Positions 1-13,247 are shown, numbered from the stretch's first letter. The stretch is DNA of 64,000 nucleotides from Limonium bicolor (GCA_023374045.1 CM041780.1:31862337-31926336); one strand, 5' to 3'. The notes: generated from the letters alone by a model not told the origin. Numbers and translations: made by a program.

Positions 1-1975
1 GAATTCAACACCTTATTAACCAGCTTTGTTGTGAATTTACTGCACCGTTGATTTTATCTATGATCATTACATATATCTGTATCTCTTGATTGTTATGTAA
101 TTGTATTTCCTTGGTGGTTATAAAATTTTATCTTATGATTGTTATCCATTCATTTAATGACTGATACGAATTATATGTCCATATATGATCATTTATCATA
201 TCAATTATATTACCAAGCTATAAACCAGGTGTAACGTATTTGAGTAGTTTATAATAATATTTCAGATCAGTTAATAATCCTCAATAATCTTCCAAAATTA
301 TCTTCAAAGGTTTATTAGTCAACCATATGTTAAAACTCTATAAGATAAATATTTTCTGTGACTTTTCAAGTTCCAATTGTTTTATAATTAACTATAGTAT
401 TCCAGACGAACCATTAGGTATTCACTTCATAAAATTTACTTATTATATATTTACATAATTTCACACAAGGCAGAGTTTTAGGAAGTTCTTATTATCTATA
501 ATATAGCTCCAAAATCTGATTCCTTTATCTTAAAATTTATATATTATAATTTTATTTTTTTTTAGCTAGGGACTCTATATAAAATTTTAAGTCAAATGAA
601 TTAGTCTAATGAAAACTCACTCACTCTTGATAATTATTTTCCTTAAGGTTTGTTCTATGTAAGTATTCTTCTGATTATTAAATCTTAGTACTCTCTTAGA
701 CAATGGTGGCTTTTGGTGAACATCACTCTTAGTGTGTCTTTTAAAATTTTATACATGTATAATGTTAAACATCCAAGTAAACATGAGGATTTTCAATCTT
801 TAAGTAACTCTCAATTTTTTTTTAAGATGCTCAATACTCAAGTATTTAAGGATCAATGATACTTAGTTTAGTATTACTCTTCTCTTCACTCAATCTTTAA
901 GTAACTTCTTTTATTGATTTTTTTTTTTTTTTTTAGATCCAACCAGGGGTAGATGTTGTATCTTGGAGTACCCAAACTTAATCCCCTTCCTCCATATATA
1001 GGTATTTTTCACCAACGATTTAACTCAATAAACCCTTTACATTTATGAGTTTTAATACTGAATCTTAAGATACAAATATTGATTTGTTCATTGTGGTTAG
1101 TAATGAAATATGCCTAGCTCAAGATTTCATGATGGTAACGTCTTACCACCACTTCCCCTCAAGTTCAACACAATCCATCACCTGCATAGAAGATTATTTA
1201 CAGTTAGGTGACAAGGCTTGTCTAGCCCCTAAATTTCTAGAAGTGGGTGTGCACCCCCACTACTTTCAGCCTAGGAGTTCGTCGCACCAGGCACTTCCCG
1301 TAGGGTGTTAGGTTTATGTGTTTTCTTTCTAAAGTTAACATAGAGTTTTAATGTGTTTTACAAGTTCAGCTATTGATCTTTTCTAATACGTTACTAGTTC
1401 TTGTTAGCTTAATAATTTTCTAGACTTAAGATTTATCTTAAACATTATCTTTAGGTAATAAATTGATATCAAGTAGTTCATGAGATTTATTTTCAAACCT
1501 TAAAGGAGTTGAAGTACTTTCACATAAGATCAATACTAATTTAGTTATGTACAGTTCTATTTGTATACTGTTTTCAACCAAAATTATTCTTTAAAATTCT
1601 AGGAATTTGTGTACTAGCTTTTAAAGGATTGCATTTTTAACAATGTATTCTCCATGAGTATGCTTTTGAAAAATAGCTTAATATTTGGTTTATCTCAACC
1701 AAGATCTTATCGTACTTAAGATAGGGTGTTCCAAACTTATATATATATATATTTCTGTAGTTTACTGTTGGAACGGTATAACAACACATCACACTCAACA
1801 AACATTCACAAAAGAAAAGTGTGTAAAGGAATCGTTCACAATTCCAAAAAGGGTTAGGAGTCGTGCCTTACTGGAGTCCTCACTTCCCAATTCTACCCCA
1901 GTTCCCCAGTTTTAAGTGCACCTATAATCTAAGTATTTCACTCGGCTTGTTTTCTCGGGTTCAGAGCGTAACTAC
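1..1975 (-). other. Internal region of a minus-strand LTR element, no coding seen
   Basis: AT-rich DNA lying downstream, in minus orientation, of the primer site at 1976-1987. That position makes it the start of the interior of a retroelement running off the left edge. I find no gag or pol motif on either strand; the longest open frames are about 75 codons and unlike any family. It could be a non-coding (LARD-type) interior or decayed sequence. Confidence 0.45.
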
Positions 1976-1987
1976 GCTCTGATACCA
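1961..1987 (-). promoter_or_regulatory. tRNA-iMet type primer binding site with overlapping palindrome
   Basis: The minus strand reads TGGTATCAGAGC at 1987-1976, the standard plant initiator-Met tRNA primer site, five bases from the LTR end at 1993. The last six bases of the site and the next sixteen form a near-perfect inverted repeat (1961-1982, 10-bp arms, 2-base centre). The same arrangement occurs at the primer sites of elements A and B. Confidence 0.85.
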
Positions 1988-2644
1988 CTTTCTGTAACGC
2001 CCCTATTTAACATATTTATAGCGGAAATAAAATACTAAAGGCGTACAGATCATCGGGTTCCAAACACCCGGTACCAACCTCACCAAAACACAACTTAATG
2101 ATTACAAAAGTCACGACCTGAACCACGAGAAAACTTTAACAAAAATAAGCAGTAATAAAACATATAAACTCTCCAAGCCTAATCCCATCCCAATCACTCT
2201 TTCTCTTCGTGGCCACCTGTAAGTTAACACGTACCTGCAAGATAAAACCAAGCAGCCCACCCCGAGTGGGGTGGGTCAGTTCCCTGGAATTGAACTGGTA
2301 CAATTCTCCAAAAACAAATTTATAAAACATAACTCTTCAAAATAAACAGTAACATGAAAACAAACTCTTAAAAGTAAAACAGAGATAAAGCACTTCAAAC
2401 AATCAAGTTTAAAGAGAAAGGAAAACAAGACAAAGATAAAGATAGAGAACTTCTAAACCAAGTCATCCACTTAAGTAGTCACACCACATAGTTAGTAAGC
2501 ATCCATTGTTGATGTTAGAACCAATTCCCATTAGGAGTAGAAAAACCCAGATAGCCACAAAGGACTAGGAATAATAAAGTAGATCCAAGAACCAAGAACT
2601 CGAGAGTGGAATAATTCAACTGGGAGAGATGGCCCCCACCGCCA

Positions 2645-2865
2645 ATCACGTCCTTTTAGGACAGGGGATATACAGCCCCTCACTGTTTATCACGTCCACT
2701 AAGGACAGGGGATATACAGCCCCTCACTGTCTATCACGTCCACTAAGGACAGGGGATATACAGCCCCTCATTGTCTATCACGTCCCTTTCTGGGACAGGG
2801 GATATACAGCCCCTCACTGTCAAATATCAATGCCCCTATGGGCGAGGGATATACAGCCCCCTGCT
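2645..2865. repeat. Five tandem 44-bp units, each two stem-loops
   Basis: Units start near 2645, 2689, 2733, 2777 and 2822. Each holds a small stem GTCC...GGAC followed by a stem AGGGG-atatacag-CCCCT. The fifth unit is diverged: GCCCC pairs with GGGC and the loop is the same. It lies in the minus-strand LTR. The unit sequence matches none of the other arrays in the window, but the architecture does. Confidence 0.85.
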
Positions 2866-3960
2866 ATTACCATTAAAGACGCGCGCACGTCGAAACCTCA
2901 AGAACCAGCTCATGGATGAAACGATATCCAGAGTCAAAAGAAGAATTTCCAAGATTGACCTTTTTTCCAAATTCCCACTAGATCACCAACTACCCAGAGC
3001 AATACCAAAACACTCAGTCCTACAGAGTGCAGAAGCGTAAACCCCAAGCAGTCAATGTCTAATGGAATAACCAAATAGAAGGAACCAATACCCAAGTGAG
3101 TTTCACATCCAAGGCTCAATTAGTCACACAAGCTGGGTTAGTCACACAACCATTTCCTTTTTAGAAATTCCTCTTAAAGTCAGTTAGCATTTTCCAAAAC
3201 ATTCCACAAGTCAATCAGCAAAAATATCAGAGTACGAGAAATCGTACAAAACATTCCATAGAGTCCAAAACACAACAAGCTGAGTACGAGAAATCGTACC
3301 TGGATAACGTTGTAGTAGTTCTAGTCAACTTACGCAAACAATCAACAGTACTCTGAAGAATATTAAAGGTAGTCTATCATCAATCACTTGTAGCCTACGC
3401 TAAGCTTAAATAAACTCCTCAATCTTATTTCTAAGTCCCAATTGTCTTTTAATCCCTCACTTAAATGTTATGTATAACCTTTGACTTGTCTGAGAATGTT
3501 GTATTACTCAAGGTTGTAAGACCAAGGAATGTATTCTTCTAACACTTGTTAATTGTTCCACTCTTATCCACTTTATTCATACTTAACCATAATCCTCACT
3601 TTTAAAACTTTTGAGACCTTTATATCATAAATGTGTTTTATATTATATAATCAATCTTAGAATTTCAATAATAAACTTAGGCTCAATACTTTTATCCTAA
3701 ATTCAGAATAAACATTGTATTATGACCTATGATGGGTTCATCTTAGAATACTATACTATTATTTCACAATGCAATGATTATGTAAGTTACCAATATCTAC
3801 TAGATAATCCATTATGTTTAAGTCTTCCCCTTAACCTATTTAAGATCTACATCTTGTATATTGGAACCATAGTGTTGTAGACGCTGAAGAGGGGCAAATA
3901 TGGCCAAGAGATGTGAAGGAAGCCTACACCCGGAAGAAGGAGCAACGAAGGAACACTTAA

Positions 3961-4130
3961 TGACCGATCGGTCGTGACCGGACGTGAGGTATGGTGTAAG
4001 TATGAAGAAACGACCGGTCGCCTATGACCGGTCGCAGCAAATACAAAATAAGCATGTATAACGACCGGTCGTTTGTGACCGGTCAAGTAATTAAGAAGTG
4101 TAAATAGCGACCGGGCGCCTGTGCCCGGTC
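3961..4130. repeat. Hairpin array based on GACCGGTC
   Basis: Four paired blocks: GACCGATCGGTC/GACCGG, CGACCGGTCG/GACCGGTCG, CGACCGGTCG/GACCGGTC and CGACCGGGCG/GCCCGGTC. The core is itself palindromic, so each block can fold alone or pair with its partner. The block is repeated in the 3' LTR at 13324-13494, with a few C/T and G/A differences. Confidence 0.85.
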
Positions 4131-4240
4131 AGATAGCCGAGGGATATAGGAATTAGGGTAGTACACTTATATAAAATAATTAGAATGACAGCCTGGAAGG
4201 ATAATGACAGACTGGCAAGCCTAAGTTTCCTGGGAAGTTG

Positions 4241-4250
4241 CTATAAATAA
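4241..4250 (+). promoter_or_regulatory. TATA box of the LARD-like LTR
   Basis: CTATAAATAA, 120 bases before the LTR end. It follows a GC-rich array and precedes a leader-like pyrimidine tract, a normal position for the U3/R border of a short plant LTR. The same box in the 3' LTR is at 19111-19120. Confidence 0.6.
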
Positions 4251-4371
4251 GAGATCACCCCCTTGGAATAAGGGGGACGATGAGAACTTTTAGAACCTCT
4301 CTCTTTCTCTGTTGTTTCTCTCTTTTGTTGTTATGGAAACCCTATCTCATCCCTTTTCTTCCCATTTCATT

Positions 4372-4387
4372 TGGCGCCGTCTGTGGG
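4372..4387 (+). promoter_or_regulatory. Primer binding site, TGGCGCCGT type
   Basis: TGGCGCCGTCTGTGGG begins two bases after the LTR end. The first nine bases match the tRNA-Asp type site used by Athila-like elements; the rest departs from it. Confidence 0.75.
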
Positions 4388-5423
4388 AAACGAACGACTG
4401 GAAAACAGTAACCACGATACAACCACGGCGGAAAAGACGAATGTCGAAGTTGAGTTGATCGGGAGAATTCGGTGCAGCCAAGAACTGAACACGAAGCTCA
4501 AGTTCCTCCTAAATTGAGCGGAAAATGGGGAGAAATCACGATCTAAATCCATCCCGTTGAAATCGCTTAAGAGTTTCGCACGGTCGACTACGAGATGGTG
4601 ATACGAGAAGAACTGCAATCACCAAAGGATCATTTGCCACCATGTCAAAGCAGAAATCGGATTAATGGAGAAAGAATCAAGAAAAGTTCGAACTCAATTT
4701 ATGATGAAACACGCAAAGCATAGCCAGATCTCGGCAGGGGAATCGAATTTCAAATCAAGCCAAAGCCAATCGAGCACTCACTCTCTTTCGATTCTTCACC
4801 TCGTTTAAATCTTGATGATTAATAAAATTAACGAAGTAAATATTAGTAAGATTTGCACTAACTACACTTTTCTCAGGAGATAGGGAGACGAAATCAGAAT
4901 CCTACGAGCAGTGAAAATCCAAATCAATTATCATCTTCGAGATACTACGGCACCAGTAATCAGATCTCGGCAGATGATGGAAACTCCATAGAGAGCGAAG
5001 TCAAAGTCTGAATTGGAAATCTAGGTCGGAAATTGCAGAACACTGAAGAACGAAGTACTGCGCTGAATTTGGGAAGAAATCTTGATGCAATCAATCAATA
5101 GAGAGGCAATGAAGAATGAAGTTCAGCGGCGAGTGAGATTCTGATTCTACGAAAAGAAGATTGGAAGTGGAAAATGAGGTTGTACCAACAATGAAGGAGC
5201 AGAAGGGCAAAACATTTGACCTAGATCGATCAGTAGCAAGAGGATTTGTGCTCCCCGCTTTCTTCATAATTTACGTACTTTATATTTTTAATTACTTCCT
5301 GCTCTATTTGCTCAGTGATTGTTCAATTAGGTCACCCGACAAAGAGTAGAGTCACGCCTTCAAAAAAGTCATTTGAGAAAATCGAATTGCAACCTGATTC
5401 CTCCCGGGAGGCATCTCAATCCT

Positions 5424-6245
5424 CGACCGGTCGACATTTCCAAGATGCACGGTGCTACGAATTTGCCTTGAGACCAGGTGTCTTTCTCCTTCAATTCAAG
5501 CAGCCGAGAGACTTCGAAACTAGGACCGGGCGTCATTCTCCTCCAATGACCGGGCAAAGGGCGTCCATTACCTCGATTTTTTTTTCATGACGAGCAACTT
5601 CCAAGCGACCGGGAGAGGTTAGGCACGATCGAGAGTTTGTGGTGGCCGGGAGCTTGCTACGACCAGGACAATCGCCTTCAATTCAACGACCGGGCATCAG
5701 AGACCAGGACCTGGAGGCAGGACACCAATTTCCGGTCCGAATCAACGGCGAAGTATGTAGCCTCCTGAAAGGTTATTAACAGAAACCAAGTCATGACCTT
5801 GTAAGAAGAAAGATGCCAGTTTCATGATTCATCATCGAAGGAAGCAAAGAGTCTCCAGCCAAGCGTCACTTTGACCGGGCGGCATTTATTCTACAACGAC
5901 TTCTACAACGACCGGTCGGCATTTTACATTTCTTCTACAACGACCAGGTGCAGCCCCATCAATTTTCAACGACCGAAAGCGTGGTGCATAATGAATTCAT
6001 GACCGGGCAGCATTTCCGGGCATCATTCAGAACAAGAGCAAATTCACCGCGACCGGGCACATGCACCGTGACCGGGCGATGTTTCTTCTGCAATGACCGG
6101 GCGGCATTCACCGGGGGTTCCCCTCTTGACCAGGCACGACATCAAACGACCGGGTGGCAGCCTTCGAGCGACCGGGCGATGGCTTTCAAAACGACCGGGA
6201 GATGGACTCAGGGTGACCGGGCGGTAACCTTGGAGCGACCGGGCG
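5424..6245 (+). repeat. Dispersed GACCGGGCG word array
   Basis: The 8-10 base word GACCGGGCG, with GACCGGTCG and GACCAGG variants, recurs about every 30-50 bases, separated by otherwise unique sequence. It is the same core as the hairpin blocks of this element's LTR, but here mostly in one orientation. The window contains a 106-codon open frame (5948-6268), which I read as a by-product of the repeated words. Confidence 0.75.
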
Positions 6246-9200
6246 ATGATGTCAATATCAACAATTGATCGATAGGAAAGAGAAGTCCAGAAGTGTTATT
6301 TAAGACAAGGCGGGCGCAGGCAAGATCTGTCACACCGAGCTCGAGCAGCAGTTAGCTCAATTCCAGACATCTCAAGGGAAGCCCAACATACTATTTCAAT
6401 CAATACAAGCCTCTAATCTTCTATCTTCTCGAAGAAACACGGTACGATTCTAAACTTCTTCACTTCTAAAAATCCTGAAAAGGGGAAAAATACAAGAGAT
6501 GATAAATTAAAGGTTTGCAAGTCGCCTTTTCTTCTAAAATCAACGACCTTAACATTCCAGAATTCTGATTTCCCTTAAGAGTTAACGTCAAAAAATATGC
6601 TCATAAACATTATGTTCAGTTCTGGTTATCGCCTACTTCTGTCTAAATGGGATATTTCTACTCTGTTATAACCATTGAGTTTGACTTCGTTTTACCTCTT
6701 GTGCTATAACACCATTTCTGCTTTAACAAAGTCTGGTTAATATGTTAAGCATCGATCAGTATCTTAATCTATAGTAGGAATTTAGTTTGGTCAAAATTCT
6801 GCTATATACCATGTTGCATTATTCCGGGCTTATAAATTCTCTAGTGATGATTTGTTTTGAGCTTTGATTAACCTTTTGGCTAAAAAGGCTTGCGCTTGGT
6901 GATATCTCTTACTGTCCAGAACTGTATGCCTTAATAGTTAACCTACTGTTGGCATTGAGTAACAAAGGAATTCAGTAAACCTTGTTTCAGTCTTTACTAC
7001 TTAAATCATTCATTTTCTGCATCTCAAGGAAAAGCTCGTGTTGACACTCCTCATGGCAGCTTATTTTTTATTAGATGTTCAAATCATTTTCTGATTTTGC
7101 TGAAATCGAAAAGCTGTTGATATCCCTTAAAACACTTTTCCTACTTCTGTGTTTAGAGGTTTAGTCAGACATGTTCAGGATTGCTTATGTCTCCTTATTC
7201 CTATTTTTAATTACTGCTGCTATTGAGTATTGCTTCAACTATTTGTCCTCAAAGATAAGTCTATCTGCTACGATTAAAATAGCAAGTTAATAAGGCATGA
7301 TTAAAGAGAGCTTTGGTTGAATCATTCAGCTTCTTGAAACAAACACTGAACATCTGCTGGTAGCAGTCTGTGAATGAAATAAAACATCATTTTAAAAGAT
7401 GTCATCGATTGTTATGCTGAGTTGATACTTAAATTCTATGCGCTACGTTTAAATAAATTGGTTTCAGCCTTTGTTAAGCACTATTCTGATTACGAGTACT
7501 CGACATCAATCTGAACTGTTAGTCTAGCTGCTTCAACATGTTTCTACATAGAAAATACATAACATTCACGTGATTTCACCAAAATTCAAGCGTCAGGTAC
7601 GTCTCCATGTTACAGTACCGTAACTTAATTTGCTCCTGATTGACTTTGTGATTTTTATCCACTCCTGCTATAATCTAGAAATAATGATTAACCAATATGA
7701 TAAGGAATACCGTGGGCCTTTCATAATAGTGTTGTTAACTTTGATTATGTTTCGTGCTCCATTCTAGACATAGTTATGTATAACAGTCCTTTGCTTCTAT
7801 CTACGACACATAAAGGCACATAATCTGAACATCCAAAGTCTGAAAACTCGTTTACACTCCTTTGCTGCAGTGTGAGCTCTTCTAGTTACAATCTGCATGA
7901 ATTGGTGTTGGTTAGTACTCAGATAGGATTTGTCTCAAAAACCTTGTAACACCATTAATGATCTTATAAACACCAAAATATCTTCTTCAAAGTTTATAAG
8001 TTAAGTAAGTCATGTGCTTTTAAAATTCATGTTCACGAATTCGGATTATCAATCTTGCTCACTGTGTCTGGTTTTGCTTCTTTGGTACGCCTAGACAGTC
8101 TTAGACCTTTTTCCGTTTGTAACTCATTCTTTTCTCATTTCCTGTCTGTTTTTATTATTCCCCACTGCTGCTGCTATGAGGCAACATGAACGGAAATAAC
8201 AGAAGCAGCAGCAAGCCAAAGGAAGAGATATCCGGAGTTGCAAGTCCAAAATACTCATGGATTAACCGGATATAAGGTATCCATGCTTCTCTATCTCTAC
8301 AGAATCAAGGTAATCCTTATATCCTTACAATAAAATAAAAACATTTGTGTTCATACTTTGCCCCTAAATTATGCTACTGCTAGTAGGAATTTACAGGTAG
8401 TTCGACTCTGATTTAGAATACATGCTGCAATGTGTTATTTGCACTATTACATCACCCATGGCATAGACCGCCTGCTTAAAAGATTAGGCATTCTCGATAT
8501 ATTGCTTCGGAAAGTGGCAATTCCATTGCTAAGATTTTTTCCACTAAAAATGGTATATCTTGGTTACATAATATGAGCAGTTTCGTTCCCTTACATACAT
8601 AATGATTGATTCGATACTCTGTAATGCTACTGCATGATTCTTGCTTCGTTATCACTAGAAACCCCCCTGTTTATAAGAACAGCACTGAATGGTTAAGCTT
8701 GTTAAATGCTACAATGTATTTCATGCGAACGCACTCTTTGTCACAATGCAACACACGTGGCTTCTGATTGACTTCATTCTGTTCATGATTTTTTCATTAC
8801 CATTCGCCACAAGAATACTTATGACTTTGGTCGTCATTTTGCCTATTGATACAAACCATAGTATGACATATGTTTTAAATATGTCTTTAACTTTTAGCTA
8901 TCAGAACCTAAAATGATATCAATAAAGCTCATTATGCCGCCTTTTTTCACATCTGATATAATCTCAGTGGTTTACGACATTTGTTATCTGATTGCTTGGT
9001 CAGGATTCTGTTGTTTTGATTAACGTCTGTCCGGCAGTCTCTACCCTGTCCAACCACTGTTTGTTTCTTATGGAATATTCGTAATATAAAACGTTAGATG
9101 ACTCATAATTACATAATTCTCAAGATACTAAGCTTCCATTCTCTTTCTGTTTCAGTCTGTCGCAGCCACTTTACATCTACACTACGCTCTGTCACATTGA

Positions 9201-11241
9201 TAGTTTTGTCACATTGGTAGTTTCATTGAATTGCGTCAATTCTTGTTAGTGTTTAAGCCTCTCCTCGCTTCCACCCTTTTTTCGGCAATTGGTAGTTGTT
9301 TATAGTACATAAAGTTTCCTTTTTTTGTTTGGTTTAGTACACACTAGCGGGGATGTTTTCAGCAGAGTGTGCAACCTGCTTCTTTGAGAGGGTTTTCACT
9401 ATTTAATTACGCCAAGTTACTTGTTACAGTTTCGACTAAGTTAGAAGGTTTTCCTTACATTTACCTTTGTTGTTATGAATACTTCACGGTCAATTTTCAA
9501 AGAAAAGGTGTCGGCACCCTTAGGTGCATTATTTCGAAGGAATAATTGAACTATGCAAACAGAAATAGCGCAAGATATCGGTACTTTAGTTTTCAACTGT
9601 TATCCTATTATACAGTCTTTACTGTTTGTGAGTGATGATGTAGTTCAGTGGTTTATAGCCCACTTTTATGACAAATTGGAGTTCTTTTGAAAGTAATCCT
9701 GAACGTGTTTAGCTTTGGTAAGCCCGCTTAAAAACCCGGGGTATGACCCTCATTTGATTTAGTCTTGAATTCTTTTATAAGTCTATCATGACAGATGCCG
9801 CTTGAACAAATCTCTGAAAGGTAAGCAGGTTACGACCCTTTAACAGTTTGGATCTTTTAGCTTCAGTTATATAACACGTCTTGACTATGAAAGCATGCAT
9901 TTATCGGTAATGATCACGATTGAACCCATCACTATGAACCATAACGAGCACCTACTGCTGCACGACTGTTTTTTGAACTGGTGATTAAACTGTCAGTTAC
10001 TTGTTGTTTGCGTTATTAAGTCTGAATGCTATGCTATGTTGTGCGCTATTATACTAATGAATGGCTGAGATCAGCCTACGACATTGATTTACATTTCTCC
10101 TAAGCTTTCTGCCCGTGATTACATATGGTGTGGTGGCATAAGGAACAACATAATCCTGCTAAGGGAGGGGCATCCCCACTGTGAGTAAGCTTATAATTAT
10201 CCTCCCTTCTTCACTTCTCTTCCCCTCAAAAACAAGGTACGCTCCTAAAATCCAAATCAGATTTGCAACAGTCAAGGTAAAATGTAAAACTGAAGATGTT
10301 GAATTATGCATTTGCAAACTGCCCTTCCCTTTGGTGTTTGAAAATGATTGTGCATCTGTTGTATCCCTGCTGTGATGACAAATGATCAAGCCATCGAAAA
10401 TTTAGTTTCATTAAGTGAGCTTGTTAAACTAGTACTCCTTGTCATGATTATTCTACTATTCAAACCTGAACATATGCATCCTGATACTCAGTTTGTACTA
10501 CCAGTTAACGGGAATAAAGACTGCACAGTTCTTATAACATTCTGGCACTCTCTGCTTAGGATGTCATATGGGCACTATGTAGCTGAATCTGAAAAAGAGG
10601 TCTGAAATCTGTATTGTGAGAACCTGATGGGAAGCATGTAGACAAATTGGCTTAAGCTGAGACAAAATTTATGTTTGATCTTCTTCTGCATCTGCTTGTT
10701 GCTGCTGCTATGGTCAGATTGACCAGAACCTTGGTTGTCTTCAGAAGCTTCTAGATTGAACAAACTCTTGCCTGATTTTTCTGTCTTTTAAGTTTTATTC
10801 AAAATTCCAGAAACGATGGTACAAATAAAACCAGCTTTTTAATAAAGCAGTAACAGATTCACACTGTTACGAATGTAGTAGTACAATACGCATTAAAGGA
10901 TCAGTCTTCCCTTTGCAGCTATTTTAAAATTCGTGAAATGATAATGTGTAGTTTCCAACGGTGGTTGCTTCCGTTTATCTGTGCTATTTTATTGCTCACT
11001 ATAATTGCCTGACGGGTGTATTGCTTTTGTTTTATGTATATACACGATCTAGTTTACAGAAATAATACTGGATTATGGCATAGCCCGTCACATTATATTT
11101 CTTGCCTAATCCAGGCCTACATACCTATTAAAACTTGTCTCTATATCATACTACTATCATAAACAACATTGATTTACATCTTGTCTTGCATTTCTGGCCA
11201 GAACTATACGATCTTGACAAAATAATGAATTAAGAAGCACC

Positions 11242-11580
11242 TTCGTCATCCACAAACCAAAAAGCAACCTCCAGAACTTCGGAAGTTTTGAAGGCAATAG
11301 CTATGGCCGTTACTCCAAACCCGGGAGATGCGTGGTCCAGACCTGGAAAACATGAACAGTTTATTTTTCGCATTGCCTCGGCAAAGTTGAAGGTTGCGGT
11401 AATTACTTAGAGAATGCACTTGAGATGTAACTACTCTGAAACACTTTTTGACAGCCCTTTGTGCTTCTGCTCCTGTCAAAATCCAAGCATAGTGAGGTAA
11501 CTCCCTAGCAAGGTAATATTTTTCAGCCATTGTATAGCAGTCTTGTAGCCCCATTTTTTCCTCTTCCACAAAACTGTTGA
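11242..11580 (-). pseudogene. Possible captured host-gene fragment (two exons), antisense
   Basis: On the minus strand an open stretch starting near 11580 reads like protein (it includes YYLARELPHYAWILTGAEAQ) and runs to a GTAGTT donor-like site. About 125 bases later TTTTCCAG precedes a second protein-like stretch, in another frame, that includes AFKTSEVLEVAFWFVDDE and a stop at 11242-11244. I do not recognise the protein. The composition, the splice-like border and the antisense orientation inside a non-coding retroelement suggest capture of a genomic gene piece with its intron. The two stretches do not join cleanly in frame at the sites I see, so the exon borders are uncertain. Confidence 0.35.
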
Positions 11581-11751
11581 AAAATGCATGACCTAATCAA
11601 CAAAAAACAACCATTGTAGTCAATTTTTGTGTTGCTCTGCGCACCATGACATTGGTAGCTTACCTCAACATGAACCAAATCTTTGCTCCTTTCTGCTCAA
11701 TCCGACAAAACCCGAAATATCACTGGGAAAGTCTTCATAAAATAGGCAAAA

Positions 11752-11952
11752 CTAGGCAATTATTTTGTTGCTATTAAACACCTGAGTACTGCAGTTTTGT
11801 TTACAAGTCTGTAAAGCGTGTTCCCTTATGCTCTTTGTTGGCTTTTCCATGTCTTGTTGAGCTCTGTTACAAAGTAAATGGTACACCTTAGGAACTGTTG
11901 TACAACAATCCCTTTGCCGTTGTTTGCTGACCCAAAAGGGGTCCGGTGTCAT
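11752..11952 (-). pseudogene. Second possible antisense exon-like open stretch
   Basis: A 66-codon minus-strand open stretch with a balanced, protein-like composition, containing a CAG|GTGTTT donor-like junction near its end. It lies about 170 bases upstream, in minus orientation, of the pair of exon-like stretches at 11242-11580 and could belong to the same captured gene. Unrecognised, and a chance open frame is possible. Confidence 0.2.
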
Positions 11953-12592
11953 TTCTTTACACTAAGAAGGTACAGATACTGACTGTCCAATTTAACTTTG
12001 ATTTATTTTTGATTGTGAGTTAGTAAATGACTCAGGTCACCGCTGTCTCTGAATTTGTGAAGATGGAATGGTGCGAAATGATTATTTGTCTCTTTTCTAC
12101 TACTAGTTTGCAGTAGCCTTTTAAGCCATCAATGGTATTCTCATGCAAGCTTGTTTTGTCGCTAGTACTACCGTCATACTTGTGCGTCCTCTAAATAGGA
12201 TCATATCACTACTATTAAAATAGCTTTTTGAACATCTCCTCACATGCTAGAATCTATCAAAAATCAAAAATCACAAATCAATCGTTGCAGAACAGCTTTT
12301 TCTAGCTGAAATATGATTATAGTATGCTCATAATTGCAAGATTATTTTATATCCTCATTTATTGCTACTCGCTCGAAAGTACTAATGAACTTTTGAGGAA
12401 ACCACAGGTACTTTTATCAGGGGACTGATCATCCCCTGAGCTATTAAGGAAAGTATGAAAAAGAAGGCCATAGAGCTACCTTGGGTTGAGACTTATGCCC
12501 GGCAAAGTCACCAAGAAATCTACAAACAACTGTGTCAGCAAAAATTCAAAGGTATTATCAGAATCAACGGCGCTTTCATAGGCCCTATGGTA

Positions 12593-12676
12593 AAAGAAAC
12601 ACCCGGGCTATGTCCCGTAGAAAGAAACACCCGGGCTATGTCCCGTAGAAAGAAACACCTGGGCTATGTCCCACAG
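12593..12676 (+). repeat. Three tandem 28-bp units
   Basis: AAAGAAACACCCGGGCTATG followed by TCCCGTAG, three times in a row. The third unit has CCTGGG and CACAG changes. It lies in the interior of the LARD-like element. Confidence 0.9.
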
Positions 12677-13247
12677 GATGCAATGCCCTGAAACACCTTG
12701 GCTTGGGTTGTCGCACCCGGTCAAGAGTGAAAACAAAAGAAACCCATCTCTGGCTCCATCAGGAGCTCTGGTCGCCTGTAATGGGTGAATCATTAGGTGT
12801 GGGACGCCACACCGTACCTCGATCCAATGCCTTCTAAAAAGAAACACTTTAGATGGGTATGATCATAAGTACCGTTCTTTGGCTAGCATAAGCAAAGATG
12901 GGAAAATATATTTAAACTCCCTTTAAGGGAATTATCATCCTTTGGCCACAATCAAAGATGTATTATCTCAAAATTTTCAAATTTATCAGATGAACTTGTG
13001 GGACTTTGATTGTACTAATTGTACCAACTTTTTTTTAAAGTTCATTTTTCTTTGTAAAAAGCTAAAAGAAAAAGAACTTGTGGGACTGAGAGAAAAGGGA
13101 AGGATAGGAAGATGGAGACAGACATCGCCCCCAACATACGAAAGACTCGAAGAAGGTCAACATTTTTTTCTCTCAACTAACCACATCGATCACGGGAAGT
13201 TCTGCTTTCCTCATCAAAGCTTCAAAAAGTAGAACTTGTGGGACTGA

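Larger units (their letters stand above)
3885..4369 (+). repeat. 5' LTR of the LARD-like element
   Basis: 485 bp, TG...CA. It holds a hairpin array at 3961-4130, where GACCGGTC-type palindromes occur in pairs about 14 bases apart, four pairs at roughly 55-base spacing. A TATA box follows (CTATAAATAA at 4241-4250), then a pyrimidine-rich stretch up to the end of the LTR. Confidence 0.88.
4388..13247 (+). other. Non-coding interior of the LARD-like element
   Basis: About 8.9 kb with no gag, protease, RT or integrase motif in any frame. 4400-6400 is richer in GC and holds a dispersed array of GACCGGGCG-like words (5424-6245, about twenty occurrences). 6400-12400 is T-rich and resembles intron sequence, with many AG|GTA-like junctions. 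Possible antisense exons lie at 11242-11580 and 11752-11952. Near the end the phrase ACTTGTGGGACT recurs (about 12995, 13077 and 13234), the last copy forming the presumed polypurine tract before the 3' LTR at 13248. Confidence 0.6.

Noticed and set aside
2645..2865. CRISPR-like repeat-spacer pattern
   Set aside because: Units are contiguous with no unique spacers, and the surroundings are a plant LTR.
5161..6268. Possible degraded gag in the LARD-like interior
   Set aside because: No Gag core or CCHC motif appears in any frame. The open frames come from repeated GACCGGGCG words.
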